A program made the position numbers and the translations under genes. DNA of 64,000 nucleotides from Pseudevernia furfuracea (lineage: Eukaryota; Ascomycota; Lecanoromycetes; Lecanorales; Parmeliaceae), in contig JAIUPT010000010.1 in assembly GCA_022315425.1 (NCBI GenBank), positions 496,001 to 560,000 on the forward strand, in the 5' to 3' direction. Each line of letters starts with the position of its first letter. Position 1 is the stretch's first letter. The notes beneath the pieces were generated by a model. It saw nothing but the letters and a program-made list of their open reading frames with translations. It made no database searches and was not told the DNA's origin. Below are positions 31,845-45,196 of the stretch, one piece after another.

Positions 31845-32984
31845 CTATTGAGCGTTGAGCATCCTCCTTCTTGTATTGACCACTCCACTCCCTGCGCCCA
31901 CCCCTCCTGTTCCTCCGGTGATCTGCGGACAACTTGCGCTCACAAAGGTTGCTGCCGGTCCATCTCGTATCACTGGCGCTGGTATCCATAGGCCTGTGCT
32001 CTCATCACAACAGACAGTTGCATTCGGTGCATACACTGCGTCATTGCAGAAGTACTGTGAGGTATTGAGGCCAGGTGGAACTGGCACGGATGAGGAAACT
32101 TCAGATAATCTAATATTGGTATCGCTAGAGTTGGCGGGTACTTCTAATAGGCGGCGCAACTCGTCATGTGGTTTTTGCATATTGGGAAAGTTGATGCAGC
32201 CTGCCTGCACGGCTATCAAGTGTGAAATTTATTAGCTACATTGCTGCTTTACAAGCGTGAAAAATATCGAGCACTCACCTGCATAGTAGAGGGCATATGT
32301 TGGCGGATTAATTAGGGACTCCGAAGAGCTCAGCTCCGAAGCGTCCGTGATAGTGACGACCATATCTTCATGAAAAAAGTCATGGTAAAGGTGCACCAAA
32401 CTGCCGACAAGAAGTGCCTCCTGATTTTGGAGCAGCCGATCATCGTTCGGGGTCAAAGTATTCGCTACCACTAGTGGACAATCTGGTAGCCTCGCTTGTT
32501 TTTTGATTGTCCAGAACAGAGGGCAGAGAGGTATCAACTCAGTGCGCGTCCAACTCATGAGTGGAGTATTTGGTGTACTTATACAGTATTGGTAGAGAAA
32601 GTTGGTTTCTGGGGCGTTGTTGGCGCATATAAAAGTTGGGTGTTTGAGAGAGATAGGGTCGATATTGCGGCCTCGGCCTAATGCGACACTAGCACCAGCG
32701 GCCATTTTCTGATAAACTAGCAGTACTTCTGCTTTACTCGAGTCGTTCTTGAAGAACGCGCTGTAGCCATGCGTAGAAGCAGTGCCCAGCTGGAGGTCTG
32801 TAATCACCTTTTGTAATCCATTGTACAGCTGTGGCAGAAGATTTTGCAGCTTGGACGCTTCGGAGCCAGGCTGTCCGGAATTGCACAGATGGATGAGATA
32901 GTTACCGCTGTTGACTGTGTCTTCTGTACTGACTGGCTGCAGGAGGACCAGGGTGAAGACCCATAGCGATAGGTACTTGACAAA
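31845..32984 (-). CDS. Secreted metallopeptidase-like protein lacking HExxH
   Basis: Exons 32279-32984 and 31845-32212; intron 32213-32278 (GTGAGT..ATAG); 357 aa. Start chosen at ATG 32984 because a signal peptide follows (MFVKYLSLWVFTLVLLQPV); the frame is open ~98 codons upstream with no such feature. The body has paired cysteines (LIHLCNS, FICANN, LYQYCIS, LIPLCPLFW, LPDCPLV) and the block TLTPNDDRLLQNQEALLVG, as in secreted M35-like fungal proteins of unknown role. After it, where relatives are expected to have a zinc-binding HELxHLY, this protein reads GSLVHLY, so the first His and Glu are absent. Likely secreted but without peptidase activity. Ends with a Gly-rich tail. Family assignment is tentative; the gene model is good. 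Confidence 0.65.
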
Positions 32985-34016
32985 CATTGTAGCGGTGATA
33001 GATTCAGAGACACATCCCCGCCCTGCAAGCAACGCAGAGATCGAATTTCGGTGTTTCCCTCGACTTGAGGGAAATCTTCGAGAGAAGGTGGGTGAGAAGA
33101 AGCATCCGAATTCTTCATCCAGATCAGGCGCACAGACAGGTCCGATTAGTCGACTAGCAGCACGCAATGACGTTGAGTGTTTGAAACGTCGGAAATATCG
33201 TTTTCTAGAAGCTTGGAGTATATTGCCGCAAGCGACAGCCTGCACGAATGCTATTGGCAATTGCTTCACGATTAACATGATTTCCGCTTACCTTGTTTCT
33301 CACGAGATCCGAATACGGGTCAATGTACAATAGCGTTGGTGAGAAACGACCGCGCCTACCATACAGCACTTTCCAGCAGCATACACCTTGTACGTTCCGT
33401 AAGTGCCAGAGACTAGAAATTATCAAAGAAGTTCTGAGATCTCTAGATTTGGTCCGAATAGTAGCGACAGATAGCGCAATGAATCATGTGTTTCCGAGAT
33501 GATGCACAACCGCATGATTCATGCCAGCAGGAAGCTATCCCCGACTAGCATTGGTCGTAAGGCCTATCGAGTCAGAATAGGAGCAAAATACCATCTCGTA
33601 GCGGTTTTAAAAAGAGTAAACCTCTCATCATCAAGCGAGTCAAGCTTTTGCAGCTAAGGTCGGCACTAAAAGTCGCCGGAAGGTGACCCCTTAGCAGGGG
33701 ACCCTAGGGCTTTGTTCTGAGAGCCCATAGATTGAAATTTAGGGACTTCTACATAATATTGGCCTTGAAAGGGACATTGGGCCCCGGATTGGACGTGGCC
33801 TAGGTTCAGTTCCGGAGCACTCCCGGGCGCGTTGTCAAGGCACCAGGCAACCCTTCAGGCGGTGCGTTATCCGATATATTGGCGGCACCCGACCCGTGAT
33901 GCGCACTCTACATTCTTCTTTCCACTCAACCAAACCCCCACACTCGAACAAGACGAGCGCTCTTAGACCACTTCCTGACATCAAACAGCTGGATTGTTCC
34001 TGCTGAAGATCGGACG
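32985..34016. other. Divergent intergenic region
   Basis: Between the minus-strand secreted protein and the plus-strand MFS gene. No further gene recognised. Confidence 0.45.
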
Positions 34017-35669
34017 ATGAGCACCGAAAAAGCTAGCGACGGCCAGAGGGCAGAAGCAATCGAGAAATACTCTGTCTTCACAACAGCCGAGAAATGGTGC
34101 ATTGTCGCCATGGTTTCTTACGCTGCTTGGTTCTCGACTTTGAGCAGCTTCATTTACTATCCGGCCATACACCAGCTGTCCCAGATTTTCTCTGTCTCAG
34201 TCGACAAGATCAACTTGACCGTTACTTCCTACATGGCAGTGGCGACGGTAGCGCCGGCTTTGGTTGGTGACACTGCTGACGTACTGGGCCGTAGACCAGT
34301 ATTTGTGATTGTTTTGAGTCTCTACATAGGGGCCAATATCGCCATAGTTCTATCGAACACCTATTCAGCGCTTCTTGGTCTTCGAGTACTACAAGCTCTG
34401 GCAATTTCTGGCATGCTTTACGTCCTAACTTTGGGTCCGTTGCTAACGTCTTCAGGCACCTTCTCAATTGCCTACGGGGTAATCGCTGATGTTGCATCTC
34501 CCGCGGAAAGAGGGTCTTTCGTTAGTGCTGTATCTTTCGCGTAGGTTTGGATGCCAAATCCGTAGAGGTCAAGGCTTATGTCTAGAGTATAACCATTGCG
34601 CCTAGTATTGGTCCAATACTAGGAGGAGGTCTGAGCTACACCGCAGGTTGGACCTGGATATTCTGGTTTCTGTGCATTGCTGCCGGATCATGCTTGTCAA
34701 TAATGATTTTCCTCCTACCCGAGACTGCTCGGAATATCGTGGGCAATGGATCAATCAGACCGTCAAAGCACCTACGATTACCTCTTACGACGCTTATGTG
34801 TCACTGGAAGGACAGCGACGTTGTTGCAGACCACAAGTGGCGAATGCCGAATCCCTTGAAATCCTTGACGATAATCACCCGCAAGGATAATACCATTATC
34901 ATTATGGCTTGCGGCATGCTCTACATCGTTTATACGTGCATCAACACGTCGCTTTCCGTCTTGTTCATTGATATCTACAAGCTAAATCAGTGGCAGGCAG
35001 GTCTGGTATACATTCCCTTTGGTATCGGTGGAACAGTCTCAACTTTCTTCTCCGGCCCGCTGCTGAACAAGGCATACCGCAATGCTAGGACGAAACAGGG
35101 TCTTTCAACAGACATGGCGGTAGGAGATGACTTGGAAGACTTCTCCGTTGAAAAAGCGCGCCTCGGTGTCGTATGGACACCGATGCTCGTGACCACTTGT
35201 TCAGTCGTGGCTTTCGGCTGGGTCTTGCACTACCACCTGGTCGGGATTCCTCACATATTTTCAAAAGCTCGCAAGCTGACACAACCCAGCATATTGCCTT
35301 TCCGCTCTGCCTGCAATTCATCGCAGGACTGTGCATGCAACTCGATTTCAGCGTAAGTCTTCCCAAATACACCCATTCGTAGGACCTAAGGCGAATAACT
35401 CCAAGATCTACAACACCCTCCTAGTGGACAAAAACTACCGAACACCAGCAGCTGCTCAGGCTTCCAGTAACATAGTACGCTGTGCATTGGCGGCCATCAC
35501 AGTCTCGTTCCTCCAGGATATGATAGATGCAATGGGTATCGGCTGGACATTCACATTCATGGGCGGGCTGTGTTTAGTTGCTGTAGGCCTTTTTTTCGTT
35601 GACTATCATAAAGGGACGTCGTGGAGACAGAGGAGCATAGCTTCGTTATCACATCAAGCAAGTCGATGA
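34017..35669 (+). CDS. MFS multidrug-type (DHA1) transporter
   Basis: Five exons: 34017-34410, 34456-34540, 34588-35239, 35290-35352, 35406-35669; 1,458 nt, 485 aa. About 12 membrane segments. The loop 2-3 motif appears as GDTADVLGRRPVFV (motif A, GxxxDRxGRR variant). Also seen: ASPAERGSFVSAVSF, then APSIGPILGGGLS (motif C), then ETARNIVGNGS, typical of fungal drug:H+ antiporters of the QDR/FLR type at the plasma membrane. Exports small toxic molecules or organic acids by proton antiport; substrate unknown. Intron 34411-34455 is of the GC-AG kind (GCATGC..TTCAG with GCTAAC branch site). It is 45 nt without a stop, so it could also be retained as 15 residues. Confidence 0.9.
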
Positions 35670-35843
35670 GGTGCAACTTGAATGCCGGAGTGAGGGATTC
35701 ATGTACCTTTCATCCTCATCCGTAATACCGACTCACCAGATTCTGCATTCTGTGCTCTGCCACTTCATCGTTCTCAGTGAACATTTTGATATGAACACTG
35801 TGTATTAGCATGGACTGTCATGAATACTATACAGAGATAGGGA

Positions 35844-38800
35844 TTAATTCAAAGCCGCACACCTAACAACAGCAACCTCTCCATTCCTCGGACACAGCAA
35901 AGACCTCTCTACGCCCCAAATACTGCATAAAGCCAAACAATCTCGACTAATCCAATCTCCCGGCAACGAAAAAAGCGGCTCAGCTGTGTTCTCAGCTATA
36001 TCATTGGTACTATTATCGTGATGATGATCGATGAGAGTTGTTGAACTTGTTGTAGCTGTAGCTATGGCAGTGGAACGAGTTGCCGGAGGAGGAGGGGATA
36101 GCGACGGACCTAAGCGACCTGGAAGTCGCCAAGAACAGATTGAATGTGTTCTGGAGAGGAATATGAGGTTGTCGTGGGAGAGGAAGGAGAGGGCGAGGGC
36201 GACTTGGGAGGATATGTTCCGAGGAAGAATGAATGAGGCTATTGCTAGTGAGCCTCTCTCCTGGTCGACACCCGGTGTTGCTGCTGTTGATTTTAACAAC
36301 GAGGAGGTTTCGCAATAAAGGAACATCTTTTCTTTTGAATTCTGGTTCAAGGGCGATATTTGAACCATCACATGCTTTTTGTCGTGGGTGACAAGGACTC
36401 GATCGACGGTGTTTTGGTCTAGGAAGCTGTCCGGGTTCAATGGCATGCTTTGATAAGGTGGATATTCAAACTTGTAAGTCAGGTGTACGACTAAGTTCCA
36501 ATCCAGTATGTGGATGGCATTCGGTCCCACTCCGATGATCAGAGCGGGGTCTTGAGGATGTGTGATCCATTTGCACTCAGCAGTATGCAACTCCAACGAC
36601 ATTGTCGCTGAAGGAGATATGAGTGAGATGGTGCAAATCGTTGAAGAAGAACGGACCAAAAGCTGGCTTGAATCGGGGTGGAATAGTAATTGTAGAATGG
36701 GCCCGTTTGTGCTGTTCTTCATCGATATTTCCGCCTTCGTTTCCACAAATGGGTCCAAGTTACCGGCACTGGGGATTATAGACATGATGATGACCTTTTT
36801 ACTTGAGTCAGAGAAGCAAAAATATCGTCCATCGTTACTCCAGCTCATTTTCTCGATGCTCATGAAGCTTTTGGACACGTGAAGGTCGGCAAGCTTCCCT
36901 CGCTGAGTGTCATGCAAACGGACTGTTCCTTTCTCAGTACCACAGCAATAAAGACGACCGATAGGCGAGCCTGCAATTACTGTAATAGAGTCGATCCTCC
37001 AACACCAGCTTTCGGATACCGTAGAGCTTTGACCGAGACTTTCTGTCTCACTCCCGCTCTCAATACCTTTACCTCTTTGCTCTGCAAATTTTATCAGAGC
37101 ATTTGGCTCCCAGGCATTCCCATAGTAGCCTCTAATGTCGTAGAAACGATGTAGATCAGGACTGAATACCAGGCCAAGGACGGTATCTTCAGAGGCTAAT
37201 TGGTAGAGAAGACAGAAGTCAGATGTAGTGTAAACCTTCACCATTCCACGTACATCACCAGTGGCGAAAAGATTCCCATCTCTGCTAATCGCTAGTCTAG
37301 ATGCTCCCGTAGCAATTTCATCATTTTCACCGTCGTAGGGGCGCCATTTGAAAACCACACCTTCAATATAAAGACCCAGAACTTCTGGACAGTGCGGGTG
37401 CCAGACAGCTTCGATCACTTCGCCTCTGGCAACTTCTTCCCTTTTTCGCCAGCAATGACCAATATGCATTGGTCCATCAATTTCCCATGCTGAAAGCGGA
37501 TGACCTCGATACGCTACAGCAATCAACCTTCCATCTTTGCTCAGAGCCATATAACTCGAGGAGTTCAAGAAGTGCCCTTCAAGCTCTGGTTCTTCGAGCT
37601 CCGCCACAAGCTGCCAGGTTGGGGACGTTTGATTCAAGTTGAGCGATCTTATTCGTCTGTCGTCCGTGCCAACAAGAAGCATAGTACTATTATTCGTCAA
37701 AAGCATAGCAAGGGGTCGAGGTCGTGACTTGATGTTTGGAACCGACATTTTGCATTTTCCGGTGGAAATATCCCAGACCTTTGTCGTGAGATAGCCATAA
37801 GTAGCAAGCAAGGTCCCGGTGCTATTCAATTCCATCTTGTACACGCGCTCGCCGTGCTTAATTGGACTGGCTGTCGCCTCCTCAAAAACTGAGGAATCAA
37901 AGAGGACAACACTTCCTGACGAGACGAGGATAGCAATTTGAGCTCCGGCGGCCGAGATAGACGAAGAATAGGTACCAAATCCGAATGATATACGTGCAAG
38001 TGAGTCGTCCCAATTTTCAGTCGATAGACCTGATACCCAGAGGCTCTTGTCCTTCATTTTTCCAAACTGTTGGTAGATTGCAGAATTTTGGGGACAGAAA
38101 GGCGGAATGAGTTTGTAGATCGACTCGGGGTTCCGTCGCAAAATCGTGCCAAATTTCCCAACTATCTTCACGAAATCTTCAGCCCAACTTTCAATAAGTT
38201 CTTGCTGCAGGATGTGGTGGTCTTCGTCATTGCGTGCTGCATCGTACTTTTTTTGTTTGGCAGAATATTTCGAAAGGTGTTTTGACGCTTGAATGAGCAC
38301 ACGTAGCTGCTCACTGGTCGCAAGGACTTGAATCCATGTCAGAACCCAATTGCCGGTCAGGAACTTGTTGAGGACTTCGACTACCTGCCCGCAATCGAGT
38401 GCAGTTGATGCCAGGTGGGAAGACCACGAACTAGCAGCATAGTCAAGGAATTCGGGCCTCTGGTTTCCTTTGACCTTTGCACGAAGACCGATAGCCATGA
38501 GACATCGCATGCAGCTCAGGAACACTTGCTTGTGGGCGGCATACCTGTCAACATGAAAAGGGCGATCGTTACCGCTGAGCAAGTATTCGAGAGCAGTTTG
38601 ATGGATCATGGCGACATTGCCACCATTATCGATGACGACAAACCCACCACACAAATCCACTATCGATCGCTGAAAATCCAGCATTTTGGAGGTATTCTCA
38701 TGCAATGCTTGTGACAGCTCTGCAACTGTCAACACACGTAATGAACAAGTGACACTCTGGAGGATGGTCGCTGCTAATGCCCTATCTGTGGCAGATGGGT

Positions 38801-41044
38801 TCTGGGCAATGGATGATGCCATGCGATCATATAATGACTCCATGCCAAGCGGTAATTGTTGAAGTGCGAGCTCAACATCGGCTTGCGTATGACACATGTT
38901 CAACTTCTCAACAGCAAGTCGTACCCACTAATGAATTAGTACTGCTGGACAAAGAACACAAAATTTCACAATACTTACAAGAAAATTGTTCTGTGCTCCT
39001 CTTACTATTCGTTGTACAATCCTCTCGTTGAATTCTGCAGTACCATACATGCTAAGCTCTTGATGGATGTAATAGCGTAGGTCTTCCAGATGACCTTCAA
39101 TGCTTATCATACTTAGATTTAGCACTTTCGGGACCTTCTGAAGGACGGCCACCATCTCCGATGTCTTTCGGCCCACGAGCAAAATTCGAATCGGTATAGA
39201 TGACAAAGAGATGTCAGAGAAGAGCCTGATAAGTGCCCGAGGATCATCTGCCTCATCAATGCCATCTATGATCCAGTACAATGGTTGATCTCCCTCCATA
39301 TTGAAAAGTATGGATTTGAATATGCGTTCCCAAATGGTCCTCGGGTCTGCTGTTTCAAAGTCAATAGCTTCATCCACAAGCTGAAGGACCCTTTGCAAGA
39401 AGCCAGGCATACTTCGTGCTATCTGGTAAGCGATAGAACGTAGTAGTAAGCTCAAAGTCCGTTTTTTTTGATCACCAAATCTTATAAAGAAGTATTGACA
39501 AGAGACACCTTGTTCCACGAGGCTGTTGATAACGAACGAAGATAAAACTGACTTGCCGGTTGCGGCCCCACCGTTCAGCCAGAGGAGAAAGGGCGCTGAA
39601 TCTCGGACGTGTAACCATTCGAGGTAACCCTTCTCTTCAAGAAACCAATCATTGGTCCCTTGTACCCATTGGTCTCGGAAAAAGATGTAGTCTATGTCTG
39701 GCAGTTCTGTCATGGCCAGCAAGGACTTCAAATCTTGTGACTCCCTTCGATTTGTTTGAGGCGGCTTGTTCGAGCTGGTTGTCGAAATAATCTTGCTAAC
39801 GAGTGATTGGAGTGCGTTCCTCACTGTGATGTAGTTGGGATCTCTAGGACTATTATACTTGCAAACGTTATGATGATCTGCGTTCAACGCCTTGGAAGTC
39901 TCTCCAGGATACCCAAGTACAGAGGAATCCTTTTCCAGTATCATCTTTGAAATATTAGCACAGAATCAGAATATCTCTCGCTGAAACTGGCTTACAACTC
40001 GGGCACTTTTGAGTCCAATCGAAGTAGATTGAGTTTCATAGAAAGAGACGATGTCTAATCTTGGTGCAATATGCCGAAATTGTTCATTGAGTTTTTGTAA
40101 AGTGAATGAGTTCTTCGCAAGTTCAGATACATACTGCTTCGAATTGGTGACAAAGGTTGATCGCAAGATACGGTCCAATAACTCGGCTAGGTTTGTACCA
40201 CGATGTGGGGTTGCAAGAAAGGTGATTGCAGAGATAGCCTTGATAATTGACTCATATTTAGGATCATTCTGACCTTGCATATATGCCTGGACACTGTCAG
40301 CGTAGTACGGGTGAAGTAGCAGGCATCTTTGCCTCCTTGATTATGAGCCCTCCCATACTGTGGACCACAAAAATTAGGGGCACCTCGTGTCAAAATTAGT
40401 TTTGTCTCAGGTCGGTCCTGATGCCTATGTCTTACTCACATTTCCTATATTCAGATCTTCCTTCTGCTCATCCTTCGCATACTTGAGATCGAAAAGCAAG
40501 TCCTTGGCAAAGTCTAGTACTGAGGTGCTGACATTGCCTGCTGTGCGAAAATTGGCATCGTATCCGAAAGTAAGTATTCTAGTCAAACAGACATCGGGTT
40601 CAAGGGGTAGAAATTTCAATGGCCAAAATAATTCCGGGTCTCCATTTTTCGACCACGTCCTTCGACTAGCTCCTCCAAGACCGTGTATAAAGACAATATC
40701 GACCTTGTGGCCATTTTCAGGAGTATAGATGATATTGAGACCAAGTGGCCCTGGATCGTTTCCGCTTTTTTCTCGAGATTGATGGCCAATTTTGCGAGAG
40801 AAATAGGTGGATGTCTGTGGGAGAGATGTCGTGGATGCGAGATGATCCTCTAGTACCGGAACAGAGGCACCAGATGGGCTCGAGTTGGGACTGTGAGACT
40901 GCGATATGGTCCGTTGGAACCTCGGCTGACGATCTTCGTCACTGGCTTTCCTCCTGAAGCTGAAAGGTTTCTGAAACTACCGAAAAGCGATGAATTAAAT
41001 AAATGCCTCATGTAACTTCGACAGTAGGACTGATCACTTACCAT
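35844..41044 (-). CDS. NLR protein: SesB-like alpha/beta hydrolase, NACHT, WD40
   Basis: Six exons: 41042-41044, 40440-40970, 40333-40383, 39996-40286, 38979-39944, 35844-38927; sum 4,926 nt, 1,641 aa. The N-terminal alpha/beta hydrolase has VDIVFIHGLGGASRRTW and VVHSMGGLII (nucleophile Ser, with Val where Gly is usual) and FLATPHRGTNLAEL. The NACHT NTPase has Walker A GGAATGKS and Walker B YWIIDGIDEADD. The long C-terminal part is a WD40 propeller (ISRDGNLFATGDVRGMVKVY, MSWSNDGRYFCFSD). This is the fungal STAND architecture tied to non-self recognition and regulated cell death: the propeller senses a ligand, NACHT oligomerises, the hydrolase is the effector. Exon 1 holds only the start codon before a GTAAGT; a longer first exon cannot be excluded. 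Intron 40287-40332 is GC-AG. The gene appears intact. Confidence 0.9.
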
Positions 41045-42259
41045 GATATCTGAAGTGACTATGCACTTCAGCTGATAGAGTCGGTCGGTCTAGCTGATTT
41101 CCGCTATTCTGGTAGGCTATATGCGCTACTTGGAAGGTGCTAAGGGCGTGTGCCAGTGTGGGTAACACGACGATGCCGGCCCTCGTAAGGATGTTCGCTG
41201 GCGGTGTCCTTTCGGAATGAGGCCTGGCGCAGAACTCTAACCTGCTGCCTAGGGACGCTGCAGTCATGGATTGAGGTACTAAGGATACTGAAGGACGTGA
41301 GCGTCTCAGCGCCGATGGCTGTATGGAGTGGCGTCTATTTTGCCAAAGTATACCAATGATATTGATTCCCCCAAAGCATCCAGTATTGCACTCAGCTCTC
41401 TGTAGCAAAAACACCTAGATTGTAAGAACGTTTGAATTGGCCCTAATGGCCACCGGGGCAGCTAGAGAAGAGCTTTTCGCCGCTGCTCCGAGCGTGGCGC
41501 CGGCGCAGCAGAGGGATGTAGCCCTAGTGCTAAGCAGCCCGTGCTATCTCAGCGACAGCGAGCTGGGGCATAATCTATGTATGTGTATGTATGTATGTAT
41601 GTATGTATGTATGTATATACACTAAGAGCGGGTTGATGGGAGAAGAATTGAGTGCACCGGAGAAGAGAAATCGACTAAGAAGCAAGAAGGAGTGGGAGAC
41701 TCCGCCACCCCTGAGGTATTTCTGCTCCACCCCACGCTTTGTCGATGCCGCTAAGAGACATGCAAGCTGAATCACCTACCAGCCACCAATCACATCAGTG
41801 TCTTCAATACGTTTACCGGGGAAACGAAACTCGGCATAACCTGCCAACCAAACTTGGCCTATTCGTGGCGCTCGTTTTCCCCAACAAAAGATCTTGGCTC
41901 AACTAATGCGGCTTCTTATTTTCGGTTCTAGTATTCGCGAATCCAATTGTAGCTGTTAGTAATTATAGTAACTTTGCGATGAAATTTTTTTTTTTTTTTG
42001 AAAACCTTTGCCTGGACAATCATTAGGAACTGGTGTGGTTGTAGGAGCGGTGCCGGTATTTTTCCAGCCGGCAAGTCGGTTCCGTGTAACCCCAGGACAG
42101 GAAGCCAATCGCCTCAATCCACATTATCGCTTGCAGTAGCACAATCTGCTGGTACCCCACCAATATTGTCCAGAGCCAAGATGAGGCACGAATAGATCCT
42201 ACCTAAAATATATACATATATAGTGCTAGATTGGCCTTGCCTCGTTCTAATACCAAAAC
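41045..42259. other. Intergenic region with simple repeats
   Basis: No supported gene. Contains the promoter of the NLR gene, a TATG microsatellite (41576-41620) and a run of 15 T (41985-41999) before the kinase-like gene. Confidence 0.5.
41576..41620 (+). repeat. (TATG)n microsatellite
   Basis: About ten TATG units with one interruption. Confidence 0.95.
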
Positions 42260-43508
42260 ATGTCAGACTCATCTGAGTGGGAGGTGGGGATTGAGGGAAA
42301 CTTCTCTATCCACAAGGCTGTTGTTGAGGGTAAGGATGCAATTCACAGGCTCTCGATCGGCTGAAACTGACACCCAGTTCGCAGTCATGCCCAGAGGAAC
42401 GAAGGTTGTTTCGGCAGAGTCTTGTGGTATATCTGCCTGGACGAAGACCGCCAAGGTCTCTGTCATTCTGCCAGATGGAAGTCCAAAGAAATACTTTCTG
42501 AAGGTAAATCTATCTTCATCGTGGTGAATCAATGCTTGTTATTAAAAGGTTGGTACCGCGCAGTGCGCGGCAGGGCAGGGTGCACGAGCTTTAGCCGAGG
42601 GTGAATTTCATTCTGCATCTGCCATCGATGATTTGGTTCCAGGACTGGTGCCGAAAGCAGCTGGATGGGGAGAATATCACAACGGCGAATCACAGGTATA
42701 CTTCTTCCTAGGAGACTTCCATGATATGGACCTTTCTGCAGCTCCAGAACCAGTCCACTTTATGTCTCAAATAGCAGAGCTTCATCGGAGAGGAACGTCT
42801 CCGAACGGAATGTTTGGATTTTTTGTTCCCACCGTGTGTGGCCGAATGGAACGTACAGTAATCTGGGAAAAGAGCTGGGCAAAATCCTTCACCCATCAAC
42901 TAAAGGATGTTATCAGATATGACAATGAGACAAATGGTCCTTGGCCAGAATACGACGCCGCTTGCAAGCAACTCATCGATGTGGCCATACCGAGACTCTT
43001 GGGGGCTCTGCAGTCTGACGGCCGTGGGATCACGCCAACATTGATACATGGTGATTTATGGGAACAGAATGTTGGAATTGACATGGAAACAGGCGAGACT
43101 GTTGTCTTTGATCCTGGATGCACCTATGCCCATAATGAAATGGAATTTGGAACATGGAGGTGCTCCTGGGCGTTCCACTTCAACTCACCGATCTATATGC
43201 GACTTTATCAACGCCATTTCGAGCCTTCAGAGCCTGTGGAAGAGTGGGACGATCGTAATCGGCTTTACAGCATCCATCCGTACTTGAATGATTCTGCAGG
43301 GCATCCGGGAAGTGTTTCTAGGCAAATGTGAGTATTCCTTCTCAACGTTAAGGTAAGCTGCTAAATCATACTCTATAGAGCTTATAACGATATGCTATAT
43401 CTTTGCGAGAAATATGGACCCCTGGACAGCCTCGAGAAATACAATCCCGAGAAAGATGTGAGTGTTACAGGTGCTTACGTTCCATTCGTAATGAATCAGC
43501 TAGAGTGA
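42260..43508 (+). CDS. Fructosamine-3-kinase-like protein (protein-ribulosamine 3-kinase)
   Basis: Four exons: 42260-42329, 42385-42503, 42549-43327, 43379-43508; 1,098 nt, 365 aa. Motifs of the FN3K/aminoglycoside-kinase fold: a Lys near the start in KKYFLKVG, the catalytic loop LIHGDLWEQNVGID, and the metal-binding FDPGCTYAHNEMEFG. The family phosphorylates sugar adducts on protein lysines so that they fall off (deglycation); fungal members are many and mostly untested. The last exon may contain another small intron, since GTGAGT occurs at ~43457, which would change only the final residues. Cytosolic; no signal peptide. Confidence 0.85.
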
Positions 43509-43899
43509 AAGCGGGCTTCTGGTCTAGATCATAGAAGTTGAGCAACGCGATAGCTTCATTGGACAAGGAAATCTTTAAATTTGTTAAGCTGAACACTGGC
43601 AACATTTCAAGAACAAGGCGTTACTATGATACTATGTATGTGACGAACTTATATGCTACGAGGTATCATTGATCAGATTTTGGTTATTTTGGTGGGGCAA
43701 AGTTATAAAAAAGCTTTGGTCGATATGGAACACGGTAGAGTAGAGTAAGGTTATAGAGTACAACTAGCGCGAAAATGTCCAAAATTTCCGAGCTTCCGAC
43801 TTTTCGAAGCTTTCTTTCCCATCCATTTGACCGCATCTCACTTCCAGCAATTGCTTCATTTCTTTACTCAATCTTAGCTCGACGTTACCTGTATACATA

Positions 43900-45196
43900 A
43901 TGCTCGCCTCAAGAACTCTGCTTGCCTCTAGGCCTATCCTCGGCGCTTGCCAGAGGAGAGCTTTCTCAGCAACAGTCAGACAAGTACGAAATTCCAATTG
44001 CTGCAGCTCAACCCTCGAAAGCTCATCACGACACTAACAGTACCTTTCAGGCATCGAAAGTCACCGTTCTAGGTGGTGCGGGAGGAATTGGACAACCACT
44101 ATCCCTGCTGATGAAGTTGAACCCACGGGTCACCGAGCTTGCTCTATACGATATTAAAGGCGGACCTGGTCAGCAAGACAAGAGAATCGACAGAGAACAC
44201 AGCTGATCTGAAGCCAGGTGTTGCCGCCGACATCGGTCACATCAACACCAAGAGCGTCGTCACTGGCTACCAACCCGATGCCGATGGCCTAAAACAAGCT
44301 CTCACCGGCGCAGAGATTGTCCTCATCCCTGCGGGTGTGCCCCGAAAGCCAGGCATGACCCGTGATGGCAAGTCTTCTCGCCCTGTTCCCCTCAACCTTG
44401 GTCTGCCTGTGCCTTTGACATCTTCTGACAACTTCTATTTACAGACCTCTTCAACACGAATGCCTCTATCGTCCGTGACCTCGCCAAAGCCGTCGCAGAC
44501 GCCGCCCCCGAAGCAAACGTCCTGGTGATCTCCAACCCCGTCAACAGCACTGTACCCATCTGTGCCGAGATCTTCAAATCGAAAGGAACCTACAACCCTA
44601 AGCGTCTTTTCGGTGTCACAACCCTTGATGTGGTGCGCGCTAGCCGCTTCATCTCGCAGCACAAGGGCACCGATCCCGCAGACGAAAACATCACCGTTGT
44701 GGGAGGACATTCGGGGGCGACAATTGTGCCGCTGCTGAGCCAATCGGGATACAGTCTTGAGGGCAAGGATTTGGATGACTTCGTCTTTCGCGTGCAATTT
44801 GGTGGTGATGAGGTTGTGAAGGCAAAGGACGGTGCTGGATCAGCTACGCTTTCGATGGCTATGGCTGGTGCTCGTTTCGCCGAGAGCTTGCTCAAGGCTG
44901 CTCAGGGACAGAAGGGCGTTGTGGAGCCCACATTCGTTGACAGCCCGCTATACAAGGACCAAGGCATCGACTTCTTCGCCTCGAAAGTGGAGCTGGGACC
45001 CAATGGTGTGGAAAAGATCCATGACGTGGGCAAGATTACGCCAAAGGAACAGGAACTGCTGGATGTTGCCCTAAAAGACCTGAAGAAGAACATTGTGAAA
45101 GGTGCGTCTTTCGCGCTAGCATTAACCTCCTTCCTGGAAGCTTCCCAAGATTGACACCTACATGCAGGTGTCGAGTTCGTCAAGTCAAACCCGTAG
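43900..45196 (+). CDS. Mitochondrial malate dehydrogenase
   Basis: Five exons: 43900-43983, 44051-44168, 44218-44367, 44445-45101, 45168-45196; 1,038 nt, 345 aa. N-terminal Arg/Ser-rich mitochondrial presequence ([23 protein letters not shown]). NAD-binding motif [18 protein letters not shown]; substrate-binding [17 protein letters not shown]; active site [15 protein letters not shown] with catalytic His; [16 protein letters not shown] near the C-terminal helix. Oxidises malate to oxaloacetate with NAD+ in the TCA cycle. Intron 44368-44444 starts GCAAGT, a GC-AG intron. Length and motifs are complete; the gene looks functional. Confidence 0.97.
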
